Shown here in pieces: positions 45,631-56,939 of a DNA stretch of 64,000 nt. A model generated the notes under the pieces. It saw only the letters and a list, made by a program, of their open reading frames with translations, ran no database searches and was not told where the DNA came from. Within the stretch, counting starts at the first letter, position 1. Each line of letters opens with the position of its first letter. Location: the NCBI RefSeq assembly GCF_001653235.2, contig NC_035795.1, positions 1,674,001 through 1,738,000 of the forward strand. Direction: 5' to 3'. The translations under genes and the position numbers were made by a program. This stretch comes from Pochonia chlamydosporia 170 (Eukaryota > Ascomycota > Sordariomycetes > Hypocreales > Clavicipitaceae).

Positions 45631-46712
45631 ATGGACATGCTGTGAGTACCACCTCCGACTTCCTCGTCACAAACCCCCTTTATCGTGAAAACACACGACG
45701 ATGCTAATAAATGTCCGACCTCATAGCAACACCACCGTTGGCGCCCTGAACCAAACTCAGGATTATTTCAGTGTTTTCGAGGAGGTTTCCAAGTACAATG
45801 TCAACCTCAACTACTTCGAGCGTCTCTGGGCTGTATGTTTGCTCCCTTCCCGTGTCTCGACAACCCGTTCATCCCTCTCCCAACCGAACGCGATTGCTAA
45901 CCAACACATAGGCTTGGTACATGTACATGCAGAACGACACCCTCGCGACCGGCATCATGAGCTTCGTGATGCACGAACTCGTCTACTTTGGCCGTTGCCT
46001 GCCCTTCATCATCATGGATAAGATCCCATATTTCCAACAGTACAAGATCCAGAGCCAGAAGATCCCTACCCTCAAGGAACAGTGGGATTGCGCCGCCATC
46101 GTTCTCATCAGCCATTTCACCGCCGAGCTTCCTCAGATTTGGTTCTTCCACCCCATCGCCACCTACTTCGGCATGGACTACGGCGTGCCCTTCCCGTCGC
46201 TGTTGAAGATGTTCATTCAGATTTCCATCCTCTTCGTCATGGAGGATACCTGGCACTACTGGTTCCACCGAGCTCTTCACTACGGACCTCTCTACAAGGC
46301 CATCCACAAGATGCACCACACCTACTCTGCTCCCTTTGGCCTGGCTGCCGAGTACGCCTCGCCTATTGAGACTATGCTCCTCGGTATGGGCGTCGTCGGG
46401 TCTCCCATTATTCTGCTCTCCGTCACCGGCGACCTTCACCTCGTCACTATGTACGTCTGGATCATCTTGCGTCTCTTCCAGGCCATCGACGCCCACAGTG
46501 GCTACGACTTCCCCTGGAGCTTGCGCCACATCCTCCCCTTCTGGGCCGGTGCCGACCACCACGACATGCACCACGAGAAGTTTATTGGAAACTACTCTTC
46601 TAGCTTCCGCTGGTGGGACTTCTTCTTGGACACCGAGGCCGGCCCCGAGGCTAACAAGAAGCGTCGTGAGCGAAAGCTTCAGGCCATCAAGAACGCCAAG
46701 AAGGAGAATTAA
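45631..46712 (+). CDS. ERG25: C-4 methylsterol monooxygenase (Erg25)
   Basis: Exons 45631-45641 (11 nt), 45727-45832 and 45912-46712; 305 aa. Joins read M-D-M-L-N-T-T-V-G and R-L-W-A-A-W-Y-M-Y. The fatty-acid-hydroxylase superfamily di-iron histidine boxes are complete: HRALH (about 158-162), HKMHH (171-175) and HHDMHH (255-260). Hydrophobic segments precede each box and a Lys-rich tail ([18 protein letters not shown]) is compatible with ER retrieval. Erg25 oxidises the C-4 methyl groups of 4,4-dimethylzymosterol in ergosterol synthesis at the ER. Length is as in other fungi. Confidence 0.97.
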
Positions 46713-47223
46713 AGACTACACGCTTCTAGCGAGTATTTGCATAGTACTTGGTTCCTTAATAATCCCGAGCGATTGCGCATAAACATCCATCTCGCGGGTG
46801 GACGACAACAGTTAGAGATACAGCCGGGAGAGAAGACGTCGAGAGACATTATAGAGTAATGGTCATGCATATCATGCGGCCCACGCCATTATCAAGGGCA
46901 GTGATGGCGTTCGCCATGGCGTTTATTTTAAGGAGTTGCGGACTGAGTATGGCATTAGATGATTTACTGTACATATAATTATTGTGGCATGGCCGAGGGA
47001 GCCCTTGGATCGAACTAGTTAATAATATTACTCAACCGTTGGTTCACGAAAGGCAACATGAGAGCTCGCAAGGCGTAACTAGTGACATGAACGGGAAAAT
47101 GGGACCCAGAATCGCTTGCATTATATGTTTGCTGTTTGTTTCGCAGGCTCTGTAGGCTCCAATCTACCAGTACATTGTTATACAGTCTTGCTCCATCCGA
47201 CTCACTTTCCACCACATCTTACC
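46713..47223. other. Convergent 3' flanks of ERG25 (+) and pterin dehydratase (-)
   Basis: 511 bp, 3' UTRs only as far as can be seen. Confidence 0.5.
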
Positions 47224-47823
47224 CTACTTCTGCTTTGGAGTGCAACAATCACCCGAGGCAGAAGCAGCCGTATCAGCAAGTCCCCTGACCTCACAACTCG
47301 CCGGCTCGGGATCCAGTTCCCCAAAATCCTTGGCTAAACCATCACATATCCCAGCCAAGGCGACATCTTTATCCGACAACCCCCGCGGGTTATGTGTAGT
47401 CCACCGTATAAAGGTAGTGTTGTATACCTACTCATCAATCAGGATATAAATCCTACAAATCATTCAAGAACACTTACATTCGACCACTCAGGATGGTGGT
47501 TCTTAAGCTTACACTGCAGCGAAACAGCCGTCATGAAATCCTACCCACATCAGCCAAGTTACATATATCGCCACGGTAAAACGTACCCATGTTTTAGCAA
47601 ATGTTTTAAATTTAAAGCTCCGTTCCAGGGCCCGCCCCTCGGAAGCTAGTGTCCATCGACCCCCAGATGAAGTCAGCAGAGGCGCGAGTGCTGAATTTGT
47701 GGATGTTTCGTCCGTGCCGGGCGAGAAGCTGGGCTGCATTGTGGAGTATCTCTTGAAGGTGTGGATGTATGTGCGCACGGGGATGGTTCGTGTGAGTGTT
47801 GATTTTGGTAAGAGGCGGGACAT
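47224..47823 (-). CDS. Pterin-4-alpha-carbinolamine dehydratase family protein with likely mitochondrial presequence
   Basis: Exons 47587-47823, 47478-47540 and 47224-47427; 167 aa. Joins give F-A-K-T-W-D-F-M-T-A-V-S-L-Q and P-E-W-S-N-V-Y-N-T-T-F-I-R-W-T-T-H. The catalytic signature [E/D]xxHHPxW is present as LKNHHPEWSN, with WTTHNPRGLSDKDVALA downstream. These enzymes dehydrate 4a-hydroxytetrahydropterins for recycling; a role in molybdenum-cofactor metabolism has been proposed for some. The first 28 residues (MSRLLPKSTLTRTIPVRTYI...) lack acids and are rich in Arg, Ser and Thr, which suggests import into mitochondria. An internal Met at about 29 could give a cytosolic form. Confidence 0.9.
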
Positions 47824-48381
47824 TGTGATGGGGTTTGGTGTAGATGGTGTGGGTGGTTGATGAGATGTGGTTGAATTTTGGGTTGAAGAGAGTGAGTGAC
47901 TGGTGGAGCTGCTGGGTTCCCCACACTTTCTATGTTTGTCTCAATGGGGATAATTCGGTGACGATATTTTGATATTTTTATGCTCGTTGTTCATGTATTG
48001 TTGGATTGAATATCGATTAGGACCAGTTACATTATCCATTTAATCAATTGAAGTCATTTCCCCAACCACGCTCTCAAATTGGACGGATAATCCTGGACTG
48101 TCGTGCAACTTGCCGTGGGTAGCGGCAGCAGTACCCGCCTCCCACCAACCACCTGAAGTCTATACTCAAGTAAGTAGGTCGACAAGTCGGGAGCTTGCGT
48201 TGCCAAATCTACGTGGGGAAGACGAGACGTTTAAAAGCTGCCTCCTCAACTCAAAACTCATCTTTCACTCTGAAAAGAAGTCATATCATACCGCACACCA
48301 CTCAATTGACCCATCTACACATCACCAGCCCTCAATTGCACCCCCAAACCGCCGTATAAGACCTCACTTCAAATCCTCACC
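47824..48381. promoter_or_regulatory. Bidirectional promoter region, pterin dehydratase (-) / amidohydrolase (+)
   Basis: 558 bp between divergent start codons. No gene or specific site recognised. Confidence 0.5.
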
Positions 48382-49731
48382 ATGCGTGTCCCCATCCGCC
48401 AACAAAACCTCCCCAAGTCACACATCGACGTAGCCTCACCAACCGACGAGTCGACAGTTACCCTCCTCTGGGCACAGCTTCTCATTCCCGGAAAAGGCGA
48501 GCCCATTCAAAATGGAGCGCTCGCCATACGCGGCGGCAAAATCGAATGGGTAGGCTCCTTCTTAAACCGCCCCTACAAGTACCGCGATATCAGGCCTACA
48601 TACGTCCATGTTCTCATGCCAGGAATGTGGGATTGCCACGTCCACTTCCTGGCTCTCGATGTCGCGACCTCTGTATCTGGACTGATGGGTTTTCTTCCCG
48701 GGTTCAGCGCCTTGGCAGGTGCCGTAACGGTGGACGACTTGAAGGCCACGTTGAATGCTGGATATACATCTGTCCGCGAACTCGGCGGCTACGGAGGTGA
48801 CGTGTGGCCCGCTGTAGAGAATGGACCGCTCGTAGGGCCAAATATCTACTCTGCTATTGGGATCATGTCCATCACCGGCGGACACGGCGACGAGCACAAC
48901 ACACCATTGACGACTGTCATCGACGCAATGACCTACGGCAGCGTACCGCTCGCTGTATGTGACGGCGTAGAAGAATGCACAAAGATGGTGCGAAGAATGG
49001 TCCGCCGTGGCGCCCGCGTCATAAAGGTCTGCTCCAGCGGCGGTGTCCTCAGTCTCAACGACGACCCTGAGGACAGGCAATTCTCCGACGAGGAACTCAA
49101 GGCTATTGTTGAAGAAGCTGGGCGCAGTAGACGCGCCGTTGCCGCCCACGCTATTGGCAAGGCAGGAATTCTAGCTGGTCTCCGGGCGGGCGTGAAGACC
49201 ATCGAGCACGGCATGTACATTGACGAAGAGGTCGCGGACATCATGGTCAAGCAAGATGCCATCTTTGTGCCCACGCAGCATATCGTGCGTGTCCTGGCCG
49301 CCGATTACATGGACCAGCTTCCCGAGGCGAATAAGCGGAAGCTGCTGGGTCTGATCGACAAGTCCAAGGAGTCGTACAAGATTGCGATTAAGAAGGGCGT
49401 CAAGATTGCGCTGGGCACGGACATGGCGAGCAGTGACCGCAAGTCGAGGCTTTCGCATGGTCATAATGCGAATGAGCTGGCGTACGCGGTTGAGCTGGGC
49501 ATGACGCCGCTGCAGGCTATTGAGAGTGCTACGGCGAATGGACCGCTCACGCTGGGTGGTCTTGCGCCGCTGAGTGGGCAGTTGAAGGAGGGTTATGATG
49601 CTGATATTATTGCTATCAAGAAGAACCCGTTGGAGGATATTGGCGTGCTTGCGAACCCGGATAATGTTACGCATGTTTGGAAGGGGGGCAAGTTGTTCAA
49701 GTCGATTTCGGAATGGATGCCTGCTGCGTAA
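48382..49731 (+). CDS. Metal-dependent amidohydrolase (imidazolonepropionase/ochratoxinase-like group)
   Basis: Single exon, 449 aa, start in the good context TCACCATGC. All metal-site positions of the superfamily are visible: His86-x-His88 in WDCHVHF, the Lys expected to be carbamylated (about 215, VIKVCSSGG), His256 in AAHAIG, His276 in IEHGMY and Asp347 in GTDMAS. The closing beta-sandwich follows (GYDADIIAIKKNPLEDI...VTHVWKGGKLFK). Members of this group hydrolyse amide or peptide bonds, including prolidases and fungal ochratoxinase. No signal peptide is seen, so it is probably intracellular. The substrate cannot be read from sequence. Confidence 0.88.
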   Translation: MRVPIRQQNLPKSHIDVASPTDESTVTLLWAQLLIPGKGEPIQNGALAIRGGKIEWVGSFLNRPYKYRDIRPTYVHVLMPGMWDCHVHFLALDVATSVSGLMGFLPGFSALAGAVTVDDLKATLNAGYTSVRELGGYGGDVWPAVENGPLVGPNIYSAIGIMSITGGHGDEHNTPLTTVIDAMTYGSVPLAVCDGVEECTKMVRRMVRRGARVIKVCSSGGVLSLNDDPEDRQFSDEELKAIVEEAGRSRRAVAAHAIGKAGILAGLRAGVKTIEHGMYIDEEVADIMVKQDAIFVPTQHIVRVLAADYMDQLPEANKRKLLGLIDKSKESYKIAIKKGVKIALGTDMASSDRKSRLSHGHNANELAYAVELGMTPLQAIESATANGPLTLGGLAPLSGQLKEGYDADIIAIKKNPLEDIGVLANPDNVTHVWKGGKLFKSISEWMPAA

Positions 49732-51847
49732 GTGGTGTTGATGAGAGGGATGTGGAAGTGGTTGGTGATATTGAGTGCGTATTCAACAATGTGCATAATT
49801 CTTATTTATAATCCTGTATATATTATTTGCTCCCTATGAGATTTCTTTGATATGCTTCCAGGGCGTGCATATCTTGAATGGACAGGTCTCTGGAATAGTA
49901 AGTGGCTACGAAAATTGAAGGGAATGCAGAGAAGAGTAGGGATCGTTGGAATTTGTCCGAGATTGTTAATTTTGTTGATTTGACGAAAAGACTCAATGCT
50001 GGGGAATTCTTCAGTGTCATATCAAGTCGTGCTCTTGCACCATCAACAAAGGACACCTCCGTACATGAATTCATTTTTGGAGGCAAGTTGAGACGATACC
50101 TTCCGGTCACCATATTGACGAGTCATTCGGAGACGAAGAAGTGAGATCTACGGCGGAGGGGCTTGGGAGTCCCCGGCTCTGTCGACGACAATTCAAATCG
50201 GTATCCTAATGGGTGACGGCAATTAACACAACAACACTTTGACGAAGGTCGGGGCTGAAGACCCGTGAGGGGAAGACGGCCTTTTCTGCCTCTACCCTTG
50301 ATCCCGGTGGCTCCGTTCGAGGAGCCCTCAACCAGCCCAGACGATTTACCTTATCGCTCTGATACGTCAGAGATGGGCTGCATAACGCCCGACAGTGGCA
50401 TGGTTCGTTTGTTGCGATAGATATACTCGGGAATTATCCGAGGTACGGTAGTGAAACTTCGAGATGTTGCAGCAAGCCGGTCCCCTAACGGGAGTGTACT
50501 TCTCACTTGCAAAGCAAGACTGCATGTCTACTCTACCGCATTTCAGGGTTGTTGCTGTGGTTGGCTGAAGGACACAGGGAAGCCCAAGTTACGTCCTAGT
50601 AAATAGGGTAACTTGGCGAGAATGAGTGACTTTCATCTTGACTGTCCTGGCGTGATTCATGTACGTATTACTGAAATTGCGTGAATACACACCCGGGACA
50701 TTGGACACAACCGCTATCGAGAATCATATCCGACTGCTTCTGGTTAAAATGTGGTTGATCGGGGTTGACGAGCAACACGATAGACGATGACCCGCTTTTC
50801 CAGTGCTAATGCTGCAGCCGTCGCCCATTGCTGTCCTGATGCGATGGTAATTTGCGACAATTCCCAAGTTGCTGACAAACCAACATGTTTGCTGAATGCT
50901 TGGCCAACGCCTTCTCGGCAAGAGACTGACGGACCCCAGAAAGAATGCCACGAGGCTTGCATGGTGCCATGGAGAGGAGATTGAGGCTGAGGGATGACAA
51001 GGAAGAGGCACCAGGTAATATTTGTTTGCTGCAAAATGATGAGTGGCTAGCAAACATTGAACTGATTCTCGACGCCAACTTGAAGTATAGCCTCGGACAT
51101 AACTTGGGAACACCACGGAGGATGCAATAAAGTCGATGTCAAGCACCAAGTCCGCTGTACGTGGGGCATGGGTTCGATCCACAACGACGAGCTAGAAACT
51201 CCGAACAAATTAGTTTGCGTCTTCGCGGCCAGCCACACCAATTTTCGTCTTAGCTTCCACCACTTGATGAATGCACTTGCCTGCCCGCTGCCTCTGTGGT
51301 TCATTGTCAACTGATGTCGAGCCAAGGATGGAGGGGGTCCAAGGAGGGCTGCGGATGGCTGGGATGCAACGAGGAGCTTGCAGACTCTGAGACTCGGAGG
51401 CATGCACCAGACTCAAAGCAGTCACCTTTCGTTTGCGGCCGAATTACATAAGCCGATCCGGTTGTCCGCTCCTTCCCGGGCCAGCCATGATTGGGCGGAG
51501 GCATGGGTGGTAGGACAAAGCGAGCGAGCGACATGGACAGTTGCCGTGGGTGTCGGCCAGCTGCCAGCCAGCCGGGAGGTGCAGAATCCAGCACCAGACA
51601 GCCCCAAACTCAGCCAGTGCAGATGTTCCGACGTGGACGCGAGCGAGTCGGCGAGTCGGACATGGACTGGAGCCAAAACCAAAAGGGAAGGGCCAGTCCG
51701 CTACCTGGTCATCCCCCCCGGGGTCCTCTTTTTTTTCTTTCACGTCAGCAGCTTCGACTCTTGCGTACTCCCGTATCCGTCCTGGTAGTATGTAATCATC
51801 GTCTCGCGCATCTCGAATGCTGAGTCAGAATATCTCTATCCCAAGCA
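49732..51847. other. Intergenic region between the amidohydrolase and kapC, with hairpin-rich core
   Basis: 2.1 kb. The section 50150-50620 is described separately as a possible structured RNA. The rest has short frames without recognisable features. The stretch 51.1-51.84 kb should be the kapC promoter and 5' leader. Confidence 0.5.
50150..50620. ncRNA. Putative structured non-coding RNA (family not identified, strand unknown)
   Basis: Unlike other intergenic regions here, this piece packs many short perfect hairpins. They are GGGG/CCCC (50158-50174), CGGG/CCCG (50250-50265), GGCTCC-gttcga-GGAGCC (50309-50326), CTCTGA-tacg-TCAGAG (50357-50372), GGGC/GCCC (50375-50390), CTCGG/CCGAG (50426-50442), TCCC-ctaac-GGGA (50481-50493) and CTTGC-aaa-GCAAG (50506-50518). 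A longer stem CCAAGTTAC/GTAACTTGG spans 50584-50616 with an inner CCTA/TAGG. No long ORF covers it. I compared it by memory with U-snRNAs, RNase P/MRP, SRP RNA and tRNA. Only a loose likeness to the RNase MRP/P CR-I element (GAGTCCCCGG near 50167) was noted, which is not enough for a name. Confidence 0.3.
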
Positions 51848-53328
51848 ATGCAGCAACCATCGAGCTCGGGGAATCAAGGTAAGTCAGCAAGACTATCTTC
51901 TTCTCTTTTGTCCTGCACACGACTTTGCGGCTCTTTTTGGACCTGTGCGAAATCTTGCACGTCTGTCGAGTGCATGGTTTCATTTCCGCTCCGCAAAGCT
52001 GTCGGAATTGCATCACCTTCTTCTTCATTCTGTCTGTCGAGCGAGCTGCTGCGTTGCGCGACGCTTGTTAGCTGAGGCTGGCTTTGCCGTCTTAGTCAGT
52101 TCACAGAGTGGCAGCCTGAGAAGCGACACACACTTGAATTGTGATATTTGCCAGAGTTGTCACATTTTAGGACTCAATTGCTGCCATTGTTACTTCTTTT
52201 TTTGCCTCTTGCCTTTTCCTTGAACCGGCTCTTGCCAAGCTCTGAGGGCTAGACTCTTCTGCCGGTCACTACAACGCCGCCTCATCTTTCAATCTCAAGA
52301 CGAGCACCACTAACACGGTATCGACTTCACTCTCAATAGAGCAGCACTTGCGCGCACAGCTGGAGCTCTTGCAGAATCACGACGCCGATACCTCGACGAC
52401 AGCCTCTGGCTCACGCGACTCGAGGGGCGCAGTTTCTCATTCTCCGCCGGCGCGAACGGCGAATGGACACGAAGAGCTGGCCGCCGCCTCATACGAAGCC
52501 GCTCGCGCCTTGGGTAAGACTCAAGCCGAGTCGCATATTCACCCAGATCTCCGAGGCGTTTCAGGCCATCCCGCCAACATGATGTCCATGGGCCCTCCTT
52601 CTGGACACAGTCCCGGTGCCAGTCCGACTGGTCCTTTGAATGCTTCTATAGCCCCAGCACCATCCTCCTCAGCTCCCGAAGTTGGCGCTGGTAGTGATGG
52701 AAGGAAAGCCAAGCGCGAGCTTTCTCAGTCGAAGCGTGCCGCGCAAAATAGAGCTGCACAGGTATGTGTTGCCTTTGGCTTTCTAAGCTGAGTGTAGAAA
52801 TCGGCACCTTGGACGCCTAGAAACATTCCTTTGAACCTCGGGGGCAAAGAAGCTGACAGTAAACTACAGCGTGCATTCCGGCAGCGTAAAGAAGGCTACA
52901 TTAAGAAGCTCGAGCAGCAGGTTAGAGACTACGGCGAGATGGAGCAGAGTTTCAAGGGCATGCAATCCGAGAATTACGCACTCCGTGAATATGTTATCCA
53001 TCTCCAATCAAGGCTACTAGATACCCAAGGAGAATATCCCCCGCCGCCACCCAATGTTAACTTATCTCAATCCTCCGCGCCTCAGCCTCCTCCAACCAGC
53101 GCACCAGAACAAGCACAAAATCCTGGAGTTGGGACGCCGCTTGAGGCTGTGGCCCAGGCCGTAGCAGGCCTTGCCGCTCAGGAGCAGTTGGCCGAATCCC
53201 AAGAACGATATCCTAGCCCAGAATATAAGGCCGATCCACGCGAAGACGAGGGTCGAACAGTTGAAGAGATTAACAGACAGCTGCACCAGCAAGCCGACGA
53301 AGGCGCCAGTGGATCAGCTGAGGTTTAG
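51848..53328 (+). CDS. kapC: bZIP transcription factor of the kapC / Yap-like group
   Basis: Exons 51848-51878 (10 codons plus one base), 52340-52761 and 52870-53328; 303 aa. Joins give S-S-G-N-Q-E-Q-H-L-R-A-Q-L and N-R-A-A-Q-R-A-F-R-Q-R. The basic region KRELSQSKRAAQNRAAQRAFRQRKEGYIKKLE carries the fungal AP-1 pattern N-x-x-A-Q-x-x-F-R, followed by a leucine-zipper-type heptad repeat (about 160-205). The flanks are Ser/Pro/Ala-rich, and the acidic C-terminus ends in an amphipathic segment (EEINRQLHQQADEG). It is expected to be a nuclear regulator; targets are unknown. The second intron splits the basic region exactly between AAQ and RAF. The first intron is 461 nt, far longer than others in the window. 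Confidence 0.9.
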
Positions 53329-53935
53329 GAAGATGTTTTGGATCCAGGCTTGTTTGGCACTGGCTAGTAGGCTCTCCTGAGCCCTAGATTATTTTCTTTG
53401 TGGCGTTGTGGGATACCTGTTATGAATTGCGGATGTTTAATCCACGTCTATTTATACTACTAAAGGCGTTACTGGAGTTTACGACTTGTTGGAGAAAGCT
53501 GATGGCTTGATGATAGCGATGGCTGTGCAAGTTTACCTTCGTCGGTCCTTTGCGATGAATCGTGAGGGAAAGAGCGAGTTACAACGATATGAACAGCGGG
53601 TTGGCGTTGAGCATGCACGATGCATTTTGAGATGGGAATATGGAGGAATTGTTCTTTTTTGTTTGAACTCAGGCCAAGTGATGGGAGAAGATGCCCTGGA
53701 CGTCTCCCCGGTAGCTGGATCTGAAATGGAATTGAAGAATCTTCATCATTGTCATACACTTTCCTTGGATAATGTGAGGCGGTGCTGGCTGCTTGCCGTA
53801 GTAGCTGAAATAGATGTGCATTATTTTCTCTATGGCAGTAACTGACAACAATTTCCCCGTACATAAAATACATGACAACTAAAAAATAACCGCGTCTTTG
53901 ACTCCATTACCCATCGCCGATAAGTCCATCATTTT
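53329..53935. other. Convergent 3' flanks of kapC (+) and ARP5 (-)
   Basis: 607 bp, probably 3' UTRs. Small frames near 53.5-53.85 kb have no recognisable content. Confidence 0.5.
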
Positions 53936-56387
53936 TCAAGCATACGAGTTGCCCATATCATGTTCCTAATATTAAGTTAATAAGCAATTCATCGTATACT
54001 CAAGTACGGACGTTGGTAGAAACACCCATGACAACATACCTTGATGTACTCTGGTCCCTTTTCCTGATACTCCTCCCTCGAAATAGTGGCCGCCTTCCAA
54101 GCCGGAGTGCCAGCCCAGCCTGCTGCGCCTTTCCACGCGTCCAGCAAGGCATCCTGCGCACGACGCACCTTCAACTCCGAATCAGCAGGCAGAAGCGCCC
54201 TCAATCCCTCGCGCACGCGCTCGTCAAAGTTCTGGAACAGCGTGTTCCCGCCCGTGAGGAAGATGTCCTTCAGGAGGGCGTCGCGGTCAGGCATGCCGCT
54301 CAGACGCTGGTTGAGCATGTCCCCTGCGATTTCGATGATGCCAGCCTGGTCGACGCCCGCGATGGATGGGCGGAACACGATTTCCGGCACGCGGATCCGC
54401 TCGACGTTGAGATGAATCTGGTTGAGTTGTGCTTGGGAGGCTGGGTCAAAGGGACGGGGACCACGGGCAAATGCGTGCAGGAGGGATTTCGACCAGTCTG
54501 ATTGTGCTTCTTGGGTTTGTTCGTAGTCAAAGTCTGGATCGTACTGGAGGAGCTCTTGCTCGAGGTTCTTGAGGTTGGTGGCCAGGTCTTCTTCCTCTTG
54601 CTCATCTTCGCTGTTGTCGCCGACTGCGATTTGGCGGTAGACGCCCCAGTCATCGTCGTTGGCGCCAAAGTCGTCGTCGTCTCCGCCACGACGACGCTTC
54701 TTGGTCGGGTTGTCAGAGGCGAGGTTTGCGATGCTTTTCATGCGGATCTGAGAGGCGAGGGACTTGCGGTTTCCCAAGTCGGCTTTGAGGCGGTCGCGCT
54801 CCTTGATCTTTTGGAGGGTTTCCAGACGTGCTTGGCGCTTCTCCTCGAGCCAGTTGTCCAGGTCGTTCTCGCGACGTTCCATGTCGAGACGCTCTTCTTC
54901 GGCGATGCGCGCCTTTTCAGCTTCCTTTTCGGCCTTGGCGCGTGCGCGAGCCTCATGGTTGGATTTCATGAGTCGCTGTTGGCGCTTTTGCTTGATTTGA
55001 GCTTCGTCGAGCTGGTCGTCGGGAACTTCGAGGAGGTCAAAGTTGGGCGGTTCCTGGTCTTCTTCTGGGTCGCCGCCGACGTCCTTGGTGCGAGCCTTCT
55101 TGATGGACTTTTCTAGCTCCTTGACTATCTTGTCGAGCTGGTTCTCGTCCTTGATGTCGTGGCTGTCTAGTTGGCGCCGGATCTCCTTTTTGGTCTCGTC
55201 GACAAGCTTGCCTTGGAGCTTCTTGTAGTATTCGAGATCTTGCTCCTTCTTCATCAGCTTTTCGAGTCGCATTTTGGCAGCCTGCTCTTGTAATCGCCGG
55301 CCGCTCTCCTTTTTGCGCTCTGCTATTCTAGCAAGTTCCTCTTCGGTCTTTTGGATGATGACTTCTTCTGTGTAAGGGTACTGGATGACCACGTCCCTGT
55401 CCTCGAGACCCGTCCATTCTAGATAGCTTTTTATCTCGCTGTCATAGTCTTTGGAGACGTAGAAGTGATCTCTAATCATATGTTCGGCTTGGGAGACGTT
55501 CAGTTTTGCGTTGAAGGCTGGGTATTTTAGACGGATGAGTTTGAGCAGATATTCAGCACCATGGTAGCCTCCCCAATTTAGTCGTATTGCCTGGCCAAGC
55601 ATCGGTTTGGCGTTGTATACGGGGATGATGTGTGTTGAGGTGAAGGACGATGAGACCACAAGGCCAGTGTTTCCTTTATTTTGTCGATACGAGAAGAGAG
55701 AGTCGATGCCATAGGCTAGAGATGGCGCGCCGTAACATTCGAATATGATTTCGGTCATGGCTAGGCACAATGATGTTAGTCTCTTGCCTCAAACGTCTAT
55801 AAGGGCCGATCTTGACGAACATTTCCTCGAATATGGCAGGTTTGCAACTGCTTCTGTCATGACAATAGGCACATCCACAGATCCGTCGCTGGATTCGTTC
55901 AAGCCCAATTTCAGGAACAAGTAGTCCAACACATGCTCCATGACATCCCAGTTGCTCACTATGCCAGTGCCTGCCTCGAAAGCCCCCCTTATATGTCCTC
56001 GAGCCGTCGTGTCAGCGTAGCAGTCGGACCCAGCAAATGAGAACGTCTTGCCCAGCTTGCGGTCGCGATACTTTGACATTATCGGAGGCATGCTCAGCCG
56101 AGGCGCCGATTCGAATGACCATCCTGCGCGAACAGCCGAAGATCCTGCATCCTACGTGTTAATTGGACATTGTCTCGATGGGTTTCAAGTTTTGCATGGG
56201 CTATCCAACCATTGTCAATAACGATGGCAGCGCTGCCCTGCTGTTCAAGGGCTTTTCTGTAGCCATCGGCCTGAGGCTCGATATACTTCTCGAATCGTGT
56301 CTCTTTGACGGGATAGATGTTCGCGGGAGGATACGTCCTCTCCTCTGGCCTCGTCTGCTTCGGCTCGTCTACCGCGGAGGGAGCCAT
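53936..56387 (-). CDS. ARP5: Actin-related protein Arp5, INO80 chromatin-remodelling complex
   Basis: Exons 56210-56387, 55821-56144, 54040-55760 and 53936-53965; 750 aa. Joins read I-D-N-G-S-S-A-V-R-A-G-W, P-Y-S-R-K-S-M-T-E-I-I-F and P-E-Y-I-K-E-H-D-M-G-N. The actin fold is split by an Arp5-type insert (about 330-560) rich in charged coiled coil (ERKKESGRRLQEQAAKMRLEKL, RARAKAEKEAEKARIAEEE) and acidic segments. The fold closes with IFLTGGNTLFQNFDERV and PAWKAA. Arp5 binds Ies6 to form a module of INO80 needed for nucleosome sliding. The donor of the second intron is GTTCGT, unusual for this window. IES6 lies only about 1.3 kb beyond this start codon. Confidence 0.94.
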
Positions 56388-56939
56388 GGCGTCGTTCGTG
56401 TCGCAAAGCTTCGGTAGGTATCACCAGGTAGTTGCATCAACCATGATGAGAGTCAAAGTCTCCGGCCGTTGTGGCGAAAGGGACGCCTGCGGTGATGGAG
56501 TTGGCTTGCGCGACCGGCAATTGATGGAGAAACAAAGGGATACGGTTGTTGGCGACAACTCTGCGAGCTCAAGAGAAATCCAAAAGGGCCAATGCGAGGC
56601 TACAAGGCTGATGACGGGAGAGACTCTGCTCTTGGTGGGTCTTTCCACCTCACTATCACGCCCTGGCGCATTTCTGGTCTCAAGTTACTGGGGATCAATA
56701 TGGCTTGAACATGAAGGTGCAATGCGTTTTTTTACGCGTTTGTGTAGGTTGGTATGCTTCACGTTAGTGGCAATTTGAAGTGGGCGAATAGTTATAAGAA
56801 AATTCTATTCAAGCTTTGAGAGAGCCTGTATTGCATAAAATCCTGGTATCGTCACATCATCAAATGTCACACGCCTGTATCGCAACCTTTCCTGCTTCGC
56901 ATCCTCCGCCTGCACCTTTCCCCTTGCTGCCCATTTCAA
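56388..56939. other. Intergenic region 5' of ARP5 and 3' of DAD4
   Basis: 552 bp; both neighbours are leftward. Likely the ARP5 promoter and DAD4 3' UTR. Confidence 0.5.

Noticed and set aside
51165..51185. GGGTTCGATCC, tRNA B-box-like sequence
   Set aside because: T-stem pairing fails at two of five positions and no acceptor stem or D-arm is seen upstream.
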